Of a stretch of DNA of 17,539 bases, positions 13,604 to 17,539 are shown in pieces. The translations under genes were made by a program, and so were the position numbers. The notes under the pieces were generated by a model, which was given only the letters and a program-made list of their open reading frames with translations, was not told the origin of the DNA and did not search any database. Source of the stretch: WVZH01 sp034430895 (GTDB taxonomy: Bacteria; Chloroflexota; Anaerolineae; Anaerolineales; E44-bin32). Numbering within the stretch: position 1 is the first letter of the stretch; each line of letters opens with the position of its first letter. The stretch spans positions 1 to 17,539 of the forward strand of contig DAOUDW010000027.1 in NCBI GenBank assembly GCA_034430895.1, written 5' to 3'.

Positions 13604-14950
13604 GTGAAGAAAGAGGTTGATGTATTTGTTATTGGTGGTGGACCGGCGGGAATCGTAAGTGCAGTAACTACCAGGAAGTATTATCCAGAAAAAAAGATAA
13701 CGTTGGTTAAGAATGTGGAAAGTGGTTGTATACCTTGCGGTATCCCTTACATGTTTTCGAGTTTAAACAACCCGGAGGAAAACAAACTCGGCAATGCCGC
13801 GTTGGAAAACAATGACATCGATTTGGTCATCGATGAAGTGCAGAGAATAGATCGAGATCATAAAGAGGTAATCACGGGAAAAGAAGACACATTTCGTTAC
13901 GACAAGTTGATCCTGGCACTCGGTTCCTTGCCGATAACGCCTCCAGTTCCCGGGATCGATAAAGAGGGGGTTTATACGATTAATAAGGACCTGAATTACT
14001 TGAAGGTTGTGGTTGAAAAAATCAAGAAATCCAAGCACGTCATGATTCTCGGCGGAGGTTTTATCGGCGTCGAGTTTGCCGATGAGATCTCAAAAATCGG
14101 TGGATTGAAAGTCACTCTCGTGGAGATGCTTCCTGCGCTTCTGTATAATTCGTTCGACCCCGAATTCTCAGAGATCGTGGAAGAGAAACTGGTTTCTCAA
14201 GGTATTGAGGTTTTGACCGACACGGAAGTGATTGAAATCCTCGGTAAGAAGAAGGTTGAGAAAGTGCGATTATCCGGTGGCAAGGAAATAGAGGTGGACA
14301 GCATCATTCTTGGTGTCGGTTCTGTTCCGAACACGCAGCTCGCTTTCGAGGCTGGTCTGGATAGAGGAAAAGGGAAAGGCATATGGGTCGATGAATATAT
14401 GCGTACCTCGGATGCGGATATTTTTGCCGTCGGGGATTGTGCAGGAAAACGGGATTTTTATACCCGCAAAGACACTGCGATTATGCTCGCTTCTACATCA
14501 ACTGCAGAGGCTCGAATTGCCGGTGCGAATTTGTTCAAGCTGAAAGTGATCCGCGAGAACAAGGGAACGATCGCGATTTATTCAACCTATATTAATGGAT
14601 TGGTTTTGGGATCTGCGGGCTTGACGGAAAGAACCGCGAGGAAGGAAAACTTTGAAGTGGTGATCGGCGCGGCAACTGGAATGGATAAGCATCCTGCCAC
14701 TTTGCCGGGAGCGAATAAAATTAGAGTCAAGTTGATATTCTCTCGTCAATCAGGGATACTCATGGGGGGACAGGTTTCCGGAGGTATATCTGCCGGGGAA
14801 GTGATCAACATTATCGGCTTGGCGATCCAGCAGCGCGTGTCCGCAACCGAGTTGGATACGCTGCAGATCGCTACCCATCCATATCTCACGAGCGCGCCGA
14901 CGATGAATCCCCTTATTCTGGCCGCTCAGGCTGCAATGCAAAAGATTTAG
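13604..14950 (+). CDS. CoA-disulfide-reductase / NADH-oxidase-like FAD-NAD(P)H oxidoreductase
   Basis: The 448-residue flavoprotein has the FAD-binding GGGPAG (11-16), the redox-Cys segment SGCIPCGIPY (40-49), the NAD(P)-binding GGGFIG (150-155), the FAD-contacting GDCAG (277-281) and a C-terminal dimerisation domain. Length fits the class of CoA-disulfide reductases and NADH oxidases, which use one Cys next to GxPY. Here that Cys is 45, and a second Cys (42) makes a CxxC pair. No rhodanese domain is fused at the C-terminus. I chose GTG 13604 because AAGGAG lies 7 bases before it. The longer TTG reading from 13583 would start inside a palindrome without a ribosome site. It lies 13 bases upstream of a DUF89 gene, so they form an operon. 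The substrate could be CoA disulfide, another low-molecular-weight disulfide, oxygen or polysulfide. Confidence 0.9.
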   Translation: MKKEVDVFVIGGGPAGIVSAVTTRKYYPEKKITLVKNVESGCIPCGIPYMFSSLNNPEENKLGNAALENNDIDLVIDEVQRIDRDHKEVITGKEDTFRYDKLILALGSLPITPPVPGIDKEGVYTINKDLNYLKVVVEKIKKSKHVMILGGGFIGVEFADEISKIGGLKVTLVEMLPALLYNSFDPEFSEIVEEKLVSQGIEVLTDTEVIEILGKKKVEKVRLSGGKEIEVDSIILGVGSVPNTQLAFEAGLDRGKGKGIWVDEYMRTSDADIFAVGDCAGKRDFYTRKDTAIMLASTSTAEARIAGANLFKLKVIRENKGTIAIYSTYINGLVLGSAGLTERTARKENFEVVIGAATGMDKHPATLPGANKIRVKLIFSRQSGILMGGQVSGGISAGEVINIIGLAIQQRVSATELDTLQIATHPYLTSAPTMNPLILAAQAAMQKI

Positions 14951-14963
14951 ATCGGATGAAGGT

Positions 14964-15866
14964 ATGAAGACCTATCTTGAATGTATACCGTGCTTTTTCC
15001 GACAGGCTCTCGAAGCTGCCAGAATGAGTGGTGCGGATGCTGAAACCCAGAAGCAAATTCTCGATGAGGTGGCAAAAGCCATTCCGGGTATCCGATTGAC
15101 ATCTACGCCTCCAGAAATGGGGAAAACGATACACGATATCGTGAAACGAATAACCGGACAACCCGATCCCTATAAACGGCTAAAAGAAAGGGCTACGGAG
15201 AAAACCCTAGCGATCTATCCTGAATTGAAGAAGAAAACGGAAACTGCAGAGGATCGTTTGCTCATGGCGGTCGAATTGGCCATCGCGGGCAATATTATCG
15301 ACTACGGCACCGAGAACGCGCTTGATGTGGACAAGGAGCTTGGGAAAATACTGCTGAAGGAACAGCGGCCCATCGAAGAAAAAGAGAAGTCCGTCTTCGA
15401 TTATCGGTCATTCCAGAACGCGATCAATGATGCCAGAACGATTCTCTATCTTGGCGACAATGTTGGAGAGACCGTTTTCGACCGTGTGCTGCTGGAGGAG
15501 ATCAAGCGAATCGATCCCGAAAAAGAAATCATGTATGCGGTAAGAGAGAAACCCATTATTAACGATGCCTTGAAAGAAGATGCCATCGAAGCGGGAATCG
15601 ATCAAACTGCGCATGTTTTTTCAAGTGGGTCGGAGGTTCCGGGGACGATCCTTCCGCTGTGCTCGAAGCCGTTTATCGATATCTTTAACAAGGCTGACCT
15701 GGTGATAAGCAAAGGACAGGGGAATTACGAGACCCTGTCGGACGAAAGTCGGCCGATCTATTTTCTATTCATGGCGAAGTGTCCGGTGATCGCCAGAGAT
15801 TTGGGTTGCACGGTGGGGGAGATAGTTTTGGTGTGCAATCAGAATTGGTCCGAACGCCGCGCTTGA
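14964..15866 (+). CDS. DUF89 / ARMT1-like metal-dependent phosphatase
   Basis: The 300-residue protein carries DUF89 family marks: an N-terminal CIPC (7-10) typical of the small bacterial and archaeal members, AGNIIDYG (108-115), GDNVGETVFD (164-173), and ADLVISKGQGNYETLS (244-259) with EVPGTIL before it. Asp 165, Asn 166 and Asp 245 are in the places expected for metal ligands. By family it is a metal-dependent phosphatase of the damage-control type, acting on phosphorylated metabolites or phosphosugars. The substrate is not clear from sequence. GGATGAAGG precedes the ATG closely, and the gene sits 13 bases after the flavoprotein. A terminator hairpin overlaps the end of the gene. Length is close to that of stand-alone archaeal DUF89 proteins. 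Confidence 0.9.
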   Translation: MKTYLECIPCFFRQALEAARMSGADAETQKQILDEVAKAIPGIRLTSTPPEMGKTIHDIVKRITGQPDPYKRLKERATEKTLAIYPELKKKTETAEDRLLMAVELAIAGNIIDYGTENALDVDKELGKILLKEQRPIEEKEKSVFDYRSFQNAINDARTILYLGDNVGETVFDRVLLEEIKRIDPEKEIMYAVREKPIINDALKEDAIEAGIDQTAHVFSSGSEVPGTILPLCSKPFIDIFNKADLVISKGQGNYETLSDESRPIYFLFMAKCPVIARDLGCTVGEIVLVCNQNWSERRA

Positions 15867-15900
15867 TGACCAACTCAGTCTATGATAAGCGGCGTTTTCT
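15853..15900 (+). terminator. Terminator of the flavoprotein-DUF89 operon
   Basis: AACGCCGC (15853-15860) pairs GCGGCGTT (15889-15896), and TTTTCT follows. The 28-base loop contains the DUF89 stop codon, so the stem begins inside the coding sequence. Confidence 0.65.
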
Positions 15901-16190
15901 ATCCGGCTGGAGTATCCGTAGCATTTCTTTTTACATCCCCTTAATTCACCTCCGTTCGATCAATCTTCATGAGCTTTCGGCGGCGCTCGTCACTCCGTGT
16001 CCCATTAAATGATAATGCTACCCAATGTAAATGGTTCATTCATTTGGTAATGTTACCGAAATAACCTCTCCTTTCTTTGAATTATTGGGAGTGAATACGA
16101 TCCATTGCATTCATTCTTCTTGTGCGATACCATTCATGACAGTTATGAATTAGAGTTTTCCCGCTTGTGTTGCGCATCCTGCAACAATAG

Positions 16191-16225
16191 TTCCATACCC
16201 TAGGGGAGAATGAGATGGTATGGAA
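16191..16225 (+). promoter_or_regulatory. Perfect 9-bp inverted repeat around a small start site
   Basis: TTCCATACC (16191-16199) and GGTATGGAA (16217-16225) can form a hairpin whose 17-base loop holds GGGGAGAATGAG and an ATG. Either it hides the ribosome site of a small reading frame, or it is a DNA operator. Another TTCCATACC lies at 16554-16562. Confidence 0.45.
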
Positions 16226-16427
16226 GTGTATACCTCGCAGATGGCATTTAAACGCTTTCAACTATATTAACCACACGATGAAGCATTCCTGGGGATATAT
16301 GATCTACCGTCATCATCGGTTTTTAAGAATCCTTAGACTGAAGGACACCTTACTAGTACATCGCTTTGGAAGATCAAGGCGACATAATCAACAGGATATT
16401 GTGAGAGATATAAAGAACCCAGCCTGA
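16215..16427 (+). CDS. Doubtful 70-residue open frame
   Basis: GGAG is 7 bases before the ATG, which is the only support. The predicted protein is rich in His, Arg and Trp without recognisable domains, and codon use does not look like the neighbouring real genes. It may be chance, or a small leader peptide whose start is controlled by the inverted repeat at 16191-16225. Confidence 0.2.
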   Translation: MVWKCIPRRWHLNAFNYINHTMKHSWGYMIYRHHRFLRILRLKDTLLVHRFGRSRRHNQQDIVRDIKNPA

Positions 16428-16501
16428 TGCTGTCTTCTTAGATAAGTACTACTGGAGAGACCACTCACAGCTTATTATGGAAAGGAGCAACTGAGTAGCT
16501 G

Positions 16502-16541
16502 ATTCGAGATACGACCCAAAGGCGTATCACGCGTATCGAAT
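16502..16541 (+). promoter_or_regulatory. Palindromic repeat cluster upstream of the WYL gene
   Basis: ATTCG-ag-ATACG (16502-16513) is an inverted match to CGTAT-CGAAT (16532-16541), with a two-base bulge. GCGTATC is also repeated directly at 16522-16528 and 16531-16537. It lies about 65 bases before the start codon, a sensible operator position for autoregulation. Confidence 0.45.
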
Positions 16542-16604
16542 AAGCGCCTTGTATTCCATACCTGTTATTGTTCCTAACAAGGGAATCCGTATTAGGAGGC
16601 ATGC

Positions 16605-17539
16605 ATGACCAGCCCCTCGCGCACGAAGGCAGAGCGTCTATTGCAAATCGAAAAAATGCTGCTGGCGCATCCCGAAGGTTTGACACAGGCAGAAATCGCC
16701 CGCCGCCTGGGTGTCCATCGTTCTACTGTAAACCGCTATATCCCCGATCTATCCGGGTACATCTATATCGATGATCTGGACGGCAATCGCTGGAAGGTGG
16801 ATCGCTCCACATATTTAGTGAACGTGCGTTTCAACTTGCACGAGGCGCTTGCAGTGCACTTGGCTGCTCGGCTGCTTACCACTAGATCCGACAAGCACAA
16901 CACGCATGCCGCTGCTGCGCTTCGCAAGCTGGGTTTGGCGTTGGAACGCCTCACCCCGCGCGTTAGCCATCATCTGTTGCAGTCAGCCGATGTGATCGAC
17001 GATGCCGCTCAGCGGCAAGATCCTGTCTACCTGCAAGCCCTGGAGAAATTGACTCTGGCCTGGGCTGAAGGTCGCAAAGTGCAGGTGTGGCACCGACACG
17101 AGGATAGTGGAAAGGTGTTCGAATACACCTTCGCCCCCTATTTCATCGAACCCTATGCTGTTGGATACACCACGCATGTCATCGGTTTCCGGGAGCCTCC
17201 GGGGGCACTGCGTACCTTCAAGATCGAGCGCATCGAGCGGGTGGAGTTACTGCGTGAGCGTTACACCGTCCCTGAGGACTTCGATCCGCAGAATCTGCTG
17301 GCTGATGCTTGGGGAATCTGGTACACGGAGAAGGAGCCGCTGGAGGTGGCGTTGCGCTTTCACCCGCGCGTCGCCAATCGAGTACAAGAGTCCCGCTGGC
17401 ATCGCTCGGAAATCGTGGAGGAGCAGCCGGACGGATTCTTGATCTGGCGGGCACAGGTGGCTGAGCCGCAGGAGATGCTGCCCTGGATCCGCGGCTGGGG
17501 CGCGGATGTGGAGGTGCTGGAGCCGGAGGGGTTGAGGAG
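16605..17539 (+). CDS. HTH-WYL domain transcription regulator, 3' end beyond the window
   Basis: An open frame without a stop runs from ATG 16605 to the window edge (311 complete codons). AGGAGG lies 5 bases before this ATG, and another ATG at 16601 is too close to it and in another frame. Residues 8-50 form a DeoR-type helix-turn-helix (QAEIARRLGVHRSTVNRYI, 28-46). A linker follows, and then the WYL domain (about 155-225), with EPYAVGYTTHVIG (182-194) in place of the usual W-Y-L core and RTFKIERIERVE (203-214) as the conserved arginine segment. The WCX-like C-terminal part begins near 243 (EPLEVALRFHP) and continues to the edge (GWGADVEVLEP). Such proteins bind DNA and sense nucleotide or nucleic-acid ligands, and are common beside CRISPR-Cas and defence genes. 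What it controls lies outside the window. Confidence 0.92.
   Translation, partial: MTSPSRTKAERLLQIEKMLLAHPEGLTQAEIARRLGVHRSTVNRYIPDLSGYIYIDDLDGNRWKVDRSTYLVNVRFNLHEALAVHLAARLLTTRSDKHNTHAAAALRKLGLALERLTPRVSHHLLQSADVIDDAAQRQDPVYLQALEKLTLAWAEGRKVQVWHRHEDSGKVFEYTFAPYFIEPYAVGYTTHVIGFREPPGALRTFKIERIERVELLRERYTVPEDFDPQNLLADAWGIWYTEKEPLEVALRFHPRVANRVQESRWHRSEIVEEQPDGFLIWRAQVAEPQEMLPWIRGWGADVEVLEPEGLR

Larger units (their letters stand above)
15867..16604. other. Long intergenic region with repeats upstream of the WYL regulator
   Basis: No convincing gene is present. Visible content: GGTAA-TG-TTACC near 16045; TTCCATACC as direct copies at 16191 and 16554, with an inverted copy GGTATGGAA at 16217; GATACG/CGTATC repeats at 16502-16541; TTGTT-CCT-AACAA at 16568-16580; and the AGGAGG ribosome site of the next gene at 16594-16599. 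A 70-codon open frame at 16215-16427 is doubtful. Confidence 0.6.

Noticed and set aside
15867..16604. CRISPR array
   Set aside because: Repeats here are 7-9 bases, irregularly spaced and partly inverted. There are no 25-40 base direct repeats with regular spacers.

Overview
The window looks like chromosomal DNA of a bacterium of the phylum Chloroflexota, probably class Anaerolineae. This is an inference from gene content and style: lipoproteins ending their signal peptide in LVAC or LAGC, a Thr/Pro linker followed by an Ig-like domain, a lipoprotein SH3-like Cys module, a DUF362 protein with a C-terminal membrane anchor, a two-cysteine DUF89 protein and a WYL regulator. No rRNA or other phylogenetic marker is present beyond greA, lysS and one tRNA-Lys, so the placement is not proven.

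Layout. 1-2023: two tandem paralogous secreted lipoproteins, each with its own probable promoter. 2084-3258: a flavodoxin-like gene and a divergent AhpD-like (CxxC) gene, both closed by strong hairpin terminators. 3425-3946: a membrane protein with a cytosolic or external zinc module of four CxxC pairs, in AT-rich DNA. 4070-4462: a tRNA-Lys(UUU) with a good promoter, followed by three decayed tRNA-like copies in tandem. 4550-6418: a large modular lipoprotein. 7030-8424: a PIG-L family deacetylase (possibly leaderless) and greA, whose leader carries a terminator-like hairpin. 8549-10060: lysS. 10142-12324: a minus-strand pair with overlapping stop and start codons, DUF362 then a UPF0104/flippase-like membrane protein. 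12480-13119: two small overlapping membrane-protein genes. 13604-15866: an operon of a CoA-disulfide-reductase-like flavoprotein and a DUF89/ARMT1-like metal phosphatase. 16605-17539: a HTH-WYL transcription regulator running off the right edge.

Function. Most genes are unlinked housekeeping or envelope functions. Units that probably work together are DUF362 with the flippase-like protein, the two small membrane proteins, and the flavoprotein with the DUF89 protein. The last pair has more Lys/AAA-type codons and lower GC than the lysS/greA block, and could be an acquired metabolic-repair or redox module. The right edge may lead into a defence or CRISPR-associated region because WYL regulators of this layout often sit there, but that lies outside the window.

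I found no CRISPR array, no transposase or integrase and no obvious prophage. The structures least explained by ordinary annotation are the decayed tRNA copies, the greA leader hairpin, the palindromes around the flavoprotein promoter and the repeats upstream of the WYL gene.
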